From Larkinella terrae (GTDB lineage Bacteria; Bacteroidota; Bacteroidia; Cytophagales; Spirosomataceae), in the NCBI RefSeq assembly GCF_009668025.1, contig NZ_WJXZ01000007.1:291152-355151 (forward strand): a stretch of 64,000 nucleotides of DNA, in the 5' to 3' direction. This document shows, in pieces, positions 53,025 through 60,754 of this stretch (the first letter of the stretch is position 1; the number at the start of each line of letters is the position of its first letter). The notes under the pieces are model-generated. The model searched no databases, was not told the DNA's origin, and saw only the letters and a program-made list of their open reading frames with translations. Position numbers and translations under genes: made by a program.

Positions 53025-54620
53025 TTAAGCCTCCACCGCCGTTTTAAATTCGGAGGTAAAGTGGAACTTGATTTCGGGATTGTTTTGCATGTTCATCCGC
53101 AGAATCCAGTCCGACTCAGCCAGAAAAACCGGGTTGCTGTCTTTGTCGTAGGCAATCGCCAGCCCTTTCAGCCGGATAAATTCGTCGAGTTTCTTTTTGT
53201 CATCCGACGTCAGCCAGCAGGCTTTGGAAACGGGCATGGTAGTCCAGCGGCATTTCGCGCCGTATTCGTGTTCGAGCCGGTATTGAATCACGTCAAACTG
53301 AAGTTCCCCGACGGTGCCGACGATTTTCCGGTTTCCGCTGGTCATCGTAAAGAGCTGAGCCACCCCCTCATCCGTCAATTGCTGAATCCCTTTTTCCAGT
53401 TGCTTGGATTTCATCGGGTCCGAATTGATCAATTCTTTAAAGATTTCGGGCGAAAAACTCGGAATGCCGACGTACCGCATCTCTTCACCTTCGGTTAGCG
53501 TATCGCCAATTTTGAACGAACCGGTATCGTATAAACCAACTACATCGCCCGGAAAGCCCTCATCCACAATGCTTTTGCTGTCGGCCATGAAACTGAACGG
53601 GCTCGAAAACCGCACGTCCTTGTCCAGCCGGGTGTGGTGGTAAAACTTGCCACGCTCGAAAACGCCCGAGCAAATGCGCAGAAACGCAATCCGGTCACGG
53701 TGACGTGGGTCGAGGTTGGCGTGAATTTTAAAGACAAAACCGCTAAACTTTGGCTCGTCCGGAAAAACAACGCGCTTGTCGGTGGCGCGGGCAATCGGTT
53801 CGGGCGAAATGTTGCAGAACGTATCCAGCAACTCCTTGACGCCGAAGTTGTTAACCGCCGATCCGAAGAAAACCGGTGCCACTTTGCCTTCCAGATACGT
53901 TTTCCGGTCGAACGGATCATAAACGCCTTCGATCAGTTCCGAATCCTCGCGGAGTTGCTCGGCGTCCCGTTCGCCCACTTTCTGTTCCAGAACCGGCGAA
54001 TCGATGTCGATTTCCAGAATATCTTCTTCCACTTTCGTTTTGTTGACGCGGAAAAAATTCATCGTTTTATCGTACAGGCTGTAAACCCCTTTGAAATCCG
54101 ATCCCATGTTGACCGGCCAGGTCAGCGGACGAACGCGGATGTTCAGTTTCGCTTCCAGTTCGTCCAGCAAATCGAAGGGGTTCTGGCCTTCGCGGTCGAG
54201 TTTATTGATGAAAATGATCACCGGCGTGTCGCGCATCCGGCACACTTCCATCAACCGCTCGGTTTGCTCTTCCACGCCCTTTACGCAGTCGATGACGAGA
54301 ATAACGCTATCGACCGCCGTCAGCGTCCGGTAGGTGTCTTCGGCGAAATCCTTGTGGCCCGGCGTGTCGAGAATGTTAATTTTCAGGTCTCGGTATTCGA
54401 ACGTCATCACCGAAGTGGCCACGGAAATACCGCGCTGCTTTTCGATTTCCATGAAGTCCGAGGTGGCCGACTTCTTGATTTTGTTTGACTTAACGGCCCC
54501 GGCGGTCTGGATGGCTCCTCCGAAAAGCAGCAGTTTTTCGGTCAAGGTCGTTTTTCCGGCATCCGGGTGACTGATGATGGCAAAAGTTCGGCGACGGCTG
54601 ATTTCTTCGATCGTACTCAT
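53025..54620 (-). CDS. prfC: Peptide chain release factor 3
   Basis: 531 residues of the RF3 GTPase that recycles RF1/RF2. G motifs: [15 protein letters not shown] (G1), [16 protein letters not shown] (G3) and [16 protein letters not shown] (G4). The C-terminal RF3 part has [22 protein letters not shown] and [21 protein letters not shown]. The start at 54620 ([12 protein letters not shown]) is supported by a promoter box at 54675-54682, which lies downstream of the longer frame start at 54677. Confidence 0.97.
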   Translation of the reverse strand: MSTIEEISRRRTFAIISHPDAGKTTLTEKLLLFGGAIQTAGAVKSNKIKKSATSDFMEIEKQRGISVATSVMTFEYRDLKINILDTPGHKDFAEDTYRTLTAVDSVILVIDCVKGVEEQTERLMEVCRMRDTPVIIFINKLDREGQNPFDLLDELEAKLNIRVRPLTWPVNMGSDFKGVYSLYDKTMNFFRVNKTKVEEDILEIDIDSPVLEQKVGERDAEQLREDSELIEGVYDPFDRKTYLEGKVAPVFFGSAVNNFGVKELLDTFCNISPEPIARATDKRVVFPDEPKFSGFVFKIHANLDPRHRDRIAFLRICSGVFERGKFYHHTRLDKDVRFSSPFSFMADSKSIVDEGFPGDVVGLYDTGSFKIGDTLTEGEEMRYVGIPSFSPEIFKELINSDPMKSKQLEKGIQQLTDEGVAQLFTMTSGNRKIVGTVGELQFDVIQYRLEHEYGAKCRWTTMPVSKACWLTSDDKKKLDEFIRLKGLAIAYDKDSNPVFLAESDWILRMNMQNNPEIKFHFTSEFKTAVEA

Positions 54621-54674
54621 TATAAATAGTCTGCTACTGCAGACGGATTTTGCAAATCGGTTTCTGTGAAAACA

Positions 54675-54682
54675 CAAAGATA
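54675..54682 (-). promoter_or_regulatory. -7 box TATCTTTG for prfC
   Basis: Exact TAnnTTTG on the minus strand, 55 bp before the prfC ATG at 54620. It rules out the upstream in-frame Met at 54677 as start. Confidence 0.6.
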
Positions 54683-54737
54683 CGAAATTTTTAGGGGCGG
54701 GCTGAGCAACATTCCGTCGTCCGGGCGAGTTGACTAA

Positions 54738-54766
54738 TTGTCTTTTCGGCAGAATGATTAGTTTTG
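54738..54766 (+). promoter_or_regulatory. Promoter of the SixA-type gene
   Basis: TTG at 54738-54740 and TAGTTTTG at 54759-54766 with an 18-bp spacer, a full match to the Bacteroidota -33/-7 pattern, 28 bp before the ATG at 54795. Confidence 0.65.
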
Positions 54767-54794
54767 AAAAAAAACGGTCTACTTAACCTAACAC

Positions 54795-55298
54795 ATGAAG
54801 AAAACGTTATATCTTGTCCGTCACGCCAAAGCGGAAGACCGGGCGAGTTTTCAGCGCGACCATGACCGCGATCTGGTTCCGGAAGGCATCATGGCAGCCG
54901 CGCGGGTGGGACATCACCTGGCCGAACTGGGTGTAAAGCCCGATTGCCTGATCAGCAGCACGGCCAACCGGGCTAAAGACACCGGAAAAGTGATGGCGGA
55001 ACAACTGCGGGTCGATCCGGAAACGCTGGTACTTGAACCGAAGTTATTCGATGGCGGCCCCAAAGCCTACATTGCCGCAATCAACGGCTTGGATAAAAAC
55101 TGCAAGTCAGTGATGCTGTTCGGACACAATCCTGACATTTCCTATTTCGCCGAGTATCTGACCCACGCCGATGTCGGTTCGATGAGCAAGGGAGCAGTCG
55201 CCGTCATTGAGTTCGAAGACCTGAACTGGGCGGAGATTTCGGGTCGGACGGGGCATTTGGTGGACCTCATTTCGCCCAAAAAATTGAAAGAATCATGA
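54795..55298 (+). CDS. SixA-type histidine phosphatase
   Basis: 167 residues of the histidine phosphatase superfamily with the catalytic LYLVRHAKAEDR (RHG-like motif reading RHA, as in SixA), CLISSTANRAKDTGKVMAEQL and the second His in VMLFGHNPDISYFAEYL. SixA removes phosphate from histidine phosphotransfer proteins. The target here is unknown. Overlaps the next gene by 4 bp. Confidence 0.92.
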   Translation: MKKTLYLVRHAKAEDRASFQRDHDRDLVPEGIMAAARVGHHLAELGVKPDCLISSTANRAKDTGKVMAEQLRVDPETLVLEPKLFDGGPKAYIAAINGLDKNCKSVMLFGHNPDISYFAEYLTHADVGSMSKGAVAVIEFEDLNWAEISGRTGHLVDLISPKKLKES

Positions 55299-55513
55299 AT
55301 AAAAACCGGCGCATCCTGTTTACGGCAGCCCTAATTTTTACCCTTATTGTTGTTTTTGTCGCCGTCGATATGGGGCGTCGCACAACGGCACCCTGGAACA
55401 AAAAGCGCCAGCTTGAGCGGGCGTTACCTGCTGAGCCGGATGGTACAGCCATCGACACTTCAGCGCTGGACGTTGCCGACACGCTATTTGTTAAAGATAG
55501 TACCAGTCGGTAA
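55295..55513 (+). CDS. Small single-helix membrane protein
   Basis: 72 residues with one N-terminal helix (ILFTAALIFTLIVVFVAVDM) and a short polar outer tail. No family recognised. Its ATG overlaps the stop of the SixA-type gene (4 bp), showing translational coupling, and a methyltransferase gene follows 31 bp later. Confidence 0.75.
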   Translation: MNKNRRILFTAALIFTLIVVFVAVDMGRRTTAPWNKKRQLERALPAEPDGTAIDTSALDVADTLFVKDSTSR

Positions 55514-55543
55514 GGTCCGTCCAGTGCCCTTTTTACTCAACGT

Positions 55544-56134
55544 ATGCAATCGTTCACTTCATTTTTCAAACGTAAGATTCTCCGAATCGATCGTGACCGG
55601 TGGAATTACCAGTACGACAAAGGTTTGTGGGACGGCCTGAAAGGTCTCGATGAACTGGCTCGTTTCAGCGTCATCGTCGGTTACATCAAACACCTCAAAC
55701 CGGGCCAGCCCGAAATTCTGGAGATTGGGTGTGGCGAAGGATTCCTCCAGCAGCGGCTGCAATCCCAGAACTACGGGCGTTTTGTCGGGCTGGATATTTC
55801 GGATAGCGCAATTGAAACCGCCCGGGTGCTGGCCGACGAAAAATGCACTTATCTGGTGGCCGATATGGATAAACACCAGCCGACCGTCCAGTTCGATATG
55901 ATCATTTTCAATGAGTCGGTCTATTACAGCAAACATCCGGTCAAAACACTCCAGCGGTTTGCTACTTATCTCAAAGCCAACGGGTTCCTAATTGTAACGA
56001 TTAATGACCACAAACACAGCGATGAGCTTTGGCAAAGCATCAAAACCGCTTTTGACCTTTTCGATGAAGCAACCGCAATAACTTCAAAATCCACCTGCAT
56101 TTGTAATGTCCTTCTTCCGAAAGGGGCAGCTTGA
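55544..56134 (+). CDS. Class I SAM-dependent methyltransferase
   Basis: 196 residues. The SAM-binding motif I is EILEIGCGEGFLQQRL, with FVGLDISDSAIETAR (acidic loop) and FDMIIFNESVYYSKHP (motif II region). The N-terminal 35 residues include WNYQYDKGLWDGLKGLDEL, seen in O- or N-methyltransferases of sugar or lipid pathways. The substrate is unknown. It is the third gene of the SixA-type operon. Confidence 0.88.
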   Translation: MQSFTSFFKRKILRIDRDRWNYQYDKGLWDGLKGLDELARFSVIVGYIKHLKPGQPEILEIGCGEGFLQQRLQSQNYGRFVGLDISDSAIETARVLADEKCTYLVADMDKHQPTVQFDMIIFNESVYYSKHPVKTLQRFATYLKANGFLIVTINDHKHSDELWQSIKTAFDLFDEATAITSKSTCICNVLLPKGAA

Positions 56135-56135
56135 A

Positions 56136-56260
56136 AATTGACCATTGACTATTGACGATGGACCACCGACTACTGGAGGCAGAGAATTCCCGAAAACATT
56201 CTTTTGTCAATGGTCAACGGTCCATCGTCAATGGTCAATCGTCAACGGTCAATCGTCAAT
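56136..56260. repeat. Inverted and tandem repeat of GTCAATGGTCAA words
   Basis: Left arm 56136-56166 pairs imperfectly with the region 56206-56242. The right side runs on to about 56260 as near-tandem copies of GTCAATGGTCAA and GTCAATCGTCAA. It begins right after the methyltransferase stop. It is the most word-repetitive of the intergenic structures. Confidence 0.72.
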
Positions 56261-56316
56261 CCCTCCCATTTTGGCACATCATTTGATTGGTTTTTGTGCA
56301 AGCAAAAATATTGTTT

Positions 56317-56856
56317 ATGGATACTATTTTAGGAATTGGATCACGGGTGCGACACGCCGAATTTGGTCTGGGTGTTATAATTAATGTAAAATCGAACGGC
56401 TATGTTGTGACTTTTGCCGAATCTGGCGTCAAAATAATAAAGCTGGCCACACCACTTGAAATTATCGAACTGGTGGAACCGGACCACGACCTGGTCAGCC
56501 TGTTCGACGTGGAGCAATCCTTATCCAGAATCCTGCAAAAATGGGCGGATGTCTCAGAACTGGTGCCACTGGGGGATAAATGGAAGGGCGGCAAATTGAT
56601 TTTAAAACCGGGTCGGGCAGATCTGGCATCTAAAGAAATACCGATTGATGCCTTTTTTCATAAAATAGTTATGATGCGTGATCGGCTGCGGGTGCTGGAA
56701 CAACGGGTCAATGCCAGTTCGATCGACGACGAAGAGAAGGTGAATATTCAGCAATACATAACCCGTATTTACGGCAGCATGACCTCATTTAATCTATTAT
56801 TCAAACAACCTGAACATCATTTTTCCGGCGAAAAAACCGTCGGAGAACCTTCGTGA
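56317..56856 (+). CDS. UvrD-Tudor-like domain protein of unknown function
   Basis: 179 residues. The N-terminal 50 residues (GIGSRVRHAEFGLGVIINVK, then GYVVTFAESGVKIIKL) match the Val-x-His-x-x-Phe-Gly-x-Gly-x-Val motif of the Tudor-like domain at the C-terminus of UvrD/PcrA, which contacts RNA polymerase. The rest is mixed helical (FFHKIVMMRDRLRVLEQRVN) and unrecognised. The start at 56317 (MDTILGIGS) is preferred over 56287. Contact with RNA polymerase or DNA repair is only inference. Confidence 0.72.
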   Translation: MDTILGIGSRVRHAEFGLGVIINVKSNGYVVTFAESGVKIIKLATPLEIIELVEPDHDLVSLFDVEQSLSRILQKWADVSELVPLGDKWKGGKLILKPGRADLASKEIPIDAFFHKIVMMRDRLRVLEQRVNASSIDDEEKVNIQQYITRIYGSMTSFNLLFKQPEHHFSGEKTVGEPS

Positions 56857-56911
56857 GTATTAAAAGTAAAATGTGATTTGGGTTAGGGTTAACCGACGAG
56901 ATTAGTACCCG

Positions 56912-57838
56912 CTATTGTTGATGGCGGGTACTTTTGTTTCCGGCCGATCGGGGATGGAAATCCGTAATGATCTGTTTCAGGTAGTCGCGGTCGAGGTGGG
57001 TGTAGATTTCCGTCGTCGTGATCGATTCGTGCCCGAGCATTTGCTGAACCGCCCGCAAATCCGCCCCGCCTTCAATCAGGTGCGTCGCAAAGGAATGCCG
57101 GAACGTGTGCGGACTGATTTCCTTCTGAATACCGGCTTCGAGGGCCAGTTTTTTGATGGTTTTAAAAACCGAAACCCGCGAAAGAGGCCCACCGCGCAGG
57201 TTTAAAAAAACCGTATCCTCCGCGCCCTTCTGGATTTCCAGCTGATTCCGAACATGGTCGACATACAGGGTCGTGTGTTTAATCGCGTCCTTGCCGATGG
57301 GCACCAGGCGCATTTTGTTCCCTTTCCCGGAAATCCGAATAAAACCGACTTCAAAATAACAGCTCGTCAACCGGAGATCAAGCAATTCGGAAACCCGTAA
57401 CCCCGAACTGTACAGCACTTCGAGCATGGCGCGGTCGCGGGTGCCGCCGGGCGTTGAGAGGTCGACGGCACTCAGAATGGCTTCAATTTCGGGAAAACTG
57501 AGCGTATCGGGCAGCTTCCGGCTCAGTTTCGGTCCATCGATCAATTGGGTCGGATCAGTTTGAATTTCGTTTTCCAGCAGCAGAAACTTGTAGAATGCTT
57601 TCAGACCGGAGAGAATCCGGGCCTGCGAATGCGCCGACAAACCGAGGTCGTTCAGATAAGCCAGAAAATCGAAGATCAAGCTTTCCGAAACCAGCGTTGG
57701 CGAAACTGGTTCGCCCGCCAGCTCCAGAAACTCGTGTAACTTGCTGATGTCGTGTAAATAAGCTTCAACGGAATTTTCGGCCAGCGAACGTTCCAGTTTC
57801 AGGTAGTTTTTAAACGCGTTAATGTAACTTTGCCACAC
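56912..57838 (-). CDS. xerD: Tyrosine site-specific recombinase XerD
   Basis: 308 residues: an N-terminal core-binding domain (about 1-95) and a catalytic domain with the full set Arg148 (YSSGLRVSEL), Lys172 (SGKGNKMR), His244 and Arg247 (PHTFRHSFATHL), His270 (MLGHESITTTEIY) and nucleophile Tyr279. Length and motifs fit the chromosome-dimer-resolving XerC/XerD type rather than an integron or phage integrase. Divergent from aroQ. Confidence 0.93.
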   Translation of the reverse strand: MWQSYINAFKNYLKLERSLAENSVEAYLHDISKLHEFLELAGEPVSPTLVSESLIFDFLAYLNDLGLSAHSQARILSGLKAFYKFLLLENEIQTDPTQLIDGPKLSRKLPDTLSFPEIEAILSAVDLSTPGGTRDRAMLEVLYSSGLRVSELLDLRLTSCYFEVGFIRISGKGNKMRLVPIGKDAIKHTTLYVDHVRNQLEIQKGAEDTVFLNLRGGPLSRVSVFKTIKKLALEAGIQKEISPHTFRHSFATHLIEGGADLRAVQQMLGHESITTTEIYTHLDRDYLKQIITDFHPRSAGNKSTRHQQ

Positions 57839-57934
57839 AGTGTAAATCCCGGGTTATCCGTTGCGAATTACGGTTTTATTCGGGGATACACAATCATTCA
57901 ACGGAAACAAAAACCGCCCCTGACCAATACATCC

Positions 57935-58369
57935 ATGAAACAAATTCTCATTCTGAACGGCCCGAATCTGAACCTGCTTGGCAAGCGCGAACCGGAAATT
58001 TATGGCAGCCGGACGTTTGTCGATTACCTGGAAACCATCGAACAGGCGTTCCCGGACGTTCAAATCCGGTATTTTCAGTCCAACTACGAGGGCGAAATGA
58101 TCGATAAGATTCACGAACTTGGGTTTACGATCGACGGAATTGTCATCAATGCCGGTGCCTACACGCATACGTCGATTGCCCTGGCCGACGCGCTATCGGC
58201 AGTTCCGGCACCGGCCGTCGAGGTGCATATTTCCAACGTTCACGCCCGCGAATCCTACCGTCACCACAGCTATCTGTCGGCAAAGTGCAAAGGTGTCATC
58301 GTTGGGTTGGGGTTGCTGGGCTATAACCTGGCCGTGCAGTATCTGTTGAGTTTAGAGCGTAAATCATAG
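57935..58369 (+). CDS. aroQ: 3-dehydroquinate dehydratase, type II
   Basis: 144 residues, standard for type II dehydroquinase, with ILNGPNLNLLGKREPEIYG (catalytic Tyr), INAGAYTHTSIALADAL and VEVHISNVHARESYRHHSYLS (catalytic His and Arg). It catalyses the third step of the shikimate pathway. The start at 57935 (MKQILILNGPN) follows from the conserved N-terminus; the frame from 57830 overlaps xerD. Confidence 0.97.
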   Translation: MKQILILNGPNLNLLGKREPEIYGSRTFVDYLETIEQAFPDVQIRYFQSNYEGEMIDKIHELGFTIDGIVINAGAYTHTSIALADALSAVPAPAVEVHISNVHARESYRHHSYLSAKCKGVIVGLGLLGYNLAVQYLLSLERKS

Positions 58370-58379
58370 CGAAACGAAA

Positions 58380-59387
58380 ATGATTACTTTTTATCCCGGC
58401 CCTTCCAAAGTATATCCGCAGGTCGCCGGATATGCGCAGGAAGCCATTCAGTCGGGGATCGTCAGCCAGAATCACCGCAGTGCCGGTTTTATGGCCGTGG
58501 TGGAGGAAACGATTCGGTTGCTACACGAAAAGCTGGCGATTCCGGCGGATTATCACATTGCATTTGCATCGTCTGCCACGGAATGCTGGGAAATTATTGC
58601 CCAATCGCTGACGGTGACCAGCAGCCTGCACCCTTACGGTGGTGCATTCGGGAAAAAGTGGATGGAGTACGCCCACCGCATCAAACCGATGATTCTGCCG
58701 GGTGAAGCGGATGTGCTTTGTGTGGTCCAGAATGAAACTTCGAACGGAACGCAGGTTCGGATGGATACGCTGGCGCAGTTTCGGCGGGAATTTACGGGAC
58801 TGATCGCGGTCGATGCGGTTTCGTCGCTGGGTGGTTTGGCGTTCGACTGGTCGTTGGCGGATGTCTGGTTTGCCTCTGTTCAGAAATGCCTGGGTTTACC
58901 GGCGGGGCTGGCGGTTTTGATTTATTCGCCCAACGCGCTCAGGCAGGCCGAAATCATCAACGACCGACAGTTTTACAACAGCCTGCTGTTCGTGCACGAA
59001 AATATGGAGAAGAACCAGACGCCGTATACGCCAAACGGTTTAGGTATTTATCTGTTAATGAAAGTGTTGGAGCAGGTGCCGCCCATTGCGGAAGTCGATG
59101 CGCTGGTTCGGCAACGGGCCGCCGACTGGTACCGGTTTTTGGCAGAAGAAACCGACTGGCGGTTATTGATCGAAAATCCGGAGCAGCGGTCGGACACGGT
59201 TATTGCCGTTCAGGGAAGCGAAGAAGACATACGGGCGGTGAAAACCGCTGCGCAAAAAACCGGTATTACGCTTGGAAATGGGTACGGCGACTGGAAATCG
59301 AACACGTTCCGGATTGCCAACTTTCCGGCGATTGAGGACTGGGAAATTGAGAAACTGAAGACGTTTCTTCGTCGGTACGTATGTTGA
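58380..59387 (+). CDS. Class V aminotransferase (SerC-like)
   Basis: 335 residues. The PLP Lys is in WFASVQKCLGLPAGLAVL; other features are ITFYPGPSKVYPQVAGYAQE, FASSATECWEIIAQSL, VVQNETSNGTQVRMD and IAVDAVSSLGGLAFD. The protein is related to phosphoserine and alanine-glyoxylate aminotransferases and is slightly short for SerC; serine biosynthesis is plausible but not shown. It lies 10 bp after aroQ and overlaps the marC-type gene by 7 bp. Confidence 0.85.
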   Translation: MITFYPGPSKVYPQVAGYAQEAIQSGIVSQNHRSAGFMAVVEETIRLLHEKLAIPADYHIAFASSATECWEIIAQSLTVTSSLHPYGGAFGKKWMEYAHRIKPMILPGEADVLCVVQNETSNGTQVRMDTLAQFRREFTGLIAVDAVSSLGGLAFDWSLADVWFASVQKCLGLPAGLAVLIYSPNALRQAEIINDRQFYNSLLFVHENMEKNQTPYTPNGLGIYLLMKVLEQVPPIAEVDALVRQRAADWYRFLAEETDWRLLIENPEQRSDTVIAVQGSEEDIRAVKTAAQKTGITLGNGYGDWKSNTFRIANFPAIEDWEIEKLKTFLRRYVC

Positions 59388-59944
59388 ATTTCAAGGAAAT
59401 CATATCGGTTACGCTCATCCTGTTTTCGGTGATCGATGTCATCGGTTCGTTGCCGGTTATTATCGACATTCGCCGGAAAACCGGGAAGATCGAGTCCGAA
59501 AAAGCCACGCTGGCGTCGGGCGTGCTGATGATTACCTTTTTGTTCGTAGGCGAATCCATCCTGAAACTGTTCGGGGTAGATGTGTCGTCTTTTGCCGTGG
59601 CCGGGGCGCTCATTATTTTTCTGTTGGGACTGGAAATGATTCTGGGCCGGAATATCTTTAAAGCCGACGACCACAGCACCGGAGCCGCCCACATTGTACC
59701 GATTGCGTTTCCGCTCATTGCTGGAGCCGGAACCATGACGACCATTTTGTCGCTGAAAGCCGAGTATACAACTGCCAACATTCTGGCCGGAATTTTGATC
59801 AATCTGGTGCTGATTTACGTCGTACTTAAATCGTCGGCCTGGATTGAAAACCGCATTGGACCGGGCGGGGCCAACATTCTACGGAAAGTATTCGGGATTA
59901 TTCTGCTTGCCATTTCGATTAAACTATTCAAAAGTAACTTCTGA
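59381..59944 (+). CDS. MarC family integral membrane protein
   Basis: 187 residues with six hydrophobic helices, matching MarC: LILFSVIDVIGSLPVIIDI, FLFVGESILKLFGVDVSSFAVAGALIIF and GAAHIVPIAFPLIAGAGTMTTIL. Once thought to act in antibiotic resistance, its true role is unknown. It overlaps the aminotransferase gene by 7 bp. Confidence 0.93.
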   Translation: MLNFKEIISVTLILFSVIDVIGSLPVIIDIRRKTGKIESEKATLASGVLMITFLFVGESILKLFGVDVSSFAVAGALIIFLLGLEMILGRNIFKADDHSTGAAHIVPIAFPLIAGAGTMTTILSLKAEYTTANILAGILINLVLIYVVLKSSAWIENRIGPGGANILRKVFGIILLAISIKLFKSNF

Positions 59945-59947
59945 CCG

Positions 59948-60145
59948 GTGATTACGGTGATGTTGATGATTAACTTGATGGGATCGATTGGGGATAATTT
60001 GGTTTTTGGAGGAAATCTTTAATCATTACCTTCGCAACAGGTTAATCTTAAAAGCGATTGTTCAAAATGGCAATTTCTACGATTTGAATTCCCAACTCCG
60101 GAACCGAGTTTATCATTTTCATCATCATTAATCACTGTAATCATA
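59948..60145. repeat. Wide-loop inverted repeat flanking the MazG-like gene promoter
   Basis: GTGATTACGGTGATGTTGATGAT (from 59948) pairs imperfectly with the region about 60113-60145. The right arm ends at the GTG start codon of the next gene, and the promoter of that gene lies in the loop. Only read-through RNA from marC could form the full stem, which would then hide the start codon. Confidence 0.6.
60005..60034 (+). promoter_or_regulatory. Promoter candidate TTTG-N18-TACCTTCG
   Basis: TTTG at 60005-60008 and TACCTTCG (one mismatch to TAnnTTTG) at 60027-60034 with an 18-bp spacer, giving a leader of about 105 nt before the MazG-like gene. Confidence 0.5.
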
Positions 60146-60610
60146 GTGCAGACACCCGATTCGTTAAACGCCGTTGCTGAATTTCACCGGACATTTCATC
60201 ACCCGGTTTTAGAAACCCCCCAGATTCCGTCCGAAAACCGTTGCCAGCTTCGGGTTGCGTTGCTGGCCGAGGAGTTAAAGGAACTGGAAGTGGCCATTGC
60301 CGAAAAAGACCTGGTTGAAGTGGCGGACGCGCTCTGTGATTTGCAATACGTCCTGGCCGGTGCCATTCTGGAATTTGGTCTGGGCGAAAAGTTCAAGTCG
60401 CTGTTCGACGAAGTACAGCGGTCGAACCTCAGTAAAGCCTGCCTGACGGTGGCGGAGGCCGAAGCAACGGTGCAGCATTACCAGAATAAAGGCGTTGAAT
60501 GCCACTACGTGGAGTCGGATGGGAAATACCTGGTGTACCGGACCGTGGACCAAAAGACGTTGAAAAATGTCAACTACTCCCCGGCGAATCTCGCCGGAAT
60601 GTTGGGGTAA
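60146..60610 (+). CDS. MazG-like nucleoside triphosphate pyrophosphohydrolase
   Basis: 154 residues with the all-alpha NTP-PPase metal motif: EExxE in LLAEELKELEVAIAEKD and ExxD in LVEVADALCDLQYVLAGA. The C-terminal part (VQHYQNKGVECHYVESDGKY) is seen in phosphoribosyl-ATP-like pyrophosphohydrolases of this subgroup. It starts with GTG at 60146. Possible house-cleaning of non-standard dNTPs; substrate unknown. Confidence 0.85.
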   Translation: MQTPDSLNAVAEFHRTFHHPVLETPQIPSENRCQLRVALLAEELKELEVAIAEKDLVEVADALCDLQYVLAGAILEFGLGEKFKSLFDEVQRSNLSKACLTVAEAEATVQHYQNKGVECHYVESDGKYLVYRTVDQKTLKNVNYSPANLAGMLG

Positions 60611-60620
60611 GCAAAAAAAG

Positions 60621-60646
60621 TCCGACCGGTCAAGTGACCGGCCGGA
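60621..60646. terminator. Hairpin after the MazG-like gene
   Basis: TCCGACCGGTCA pairs with TGACCGGCCGGA around a 2-nt loop with one mismatch. There is no T-run. It is downstream of the stop at 60610 and between convergent genes. Confidence 0.55.
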
Positions 60647-60754
60647 GCTCCCAATAACCTAAATAAATTACAGATAATTAAGGGATTGCCATCGAAATGA
60701 CGTTAAACTGCCGACGAGCGGCCAGGGGAAATTGTTTTATTTTGATCGACCTAT

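Noticed and set aside
53634-54488. Plus-strand frame of 284 codons in prfC
   Set aside because: Antisense to the conserved GTPase; no family match.
56206-56260. Tandem GTCAATGGTCAA-like units considered as a CRISPR or iteron array
   Set aside because: Units are about 12 bp, directly adjacent without spacers and pair with an upstream arm, so it is an inverted-repeat structure. No cas or replication gene is near.
56912-57838. Integrase marking a mobile island
   Set aside because: The recombinase has XerD length and motifs, and its neighbours are housekeeping genes with no att-like repeats or tRNA end nearby.
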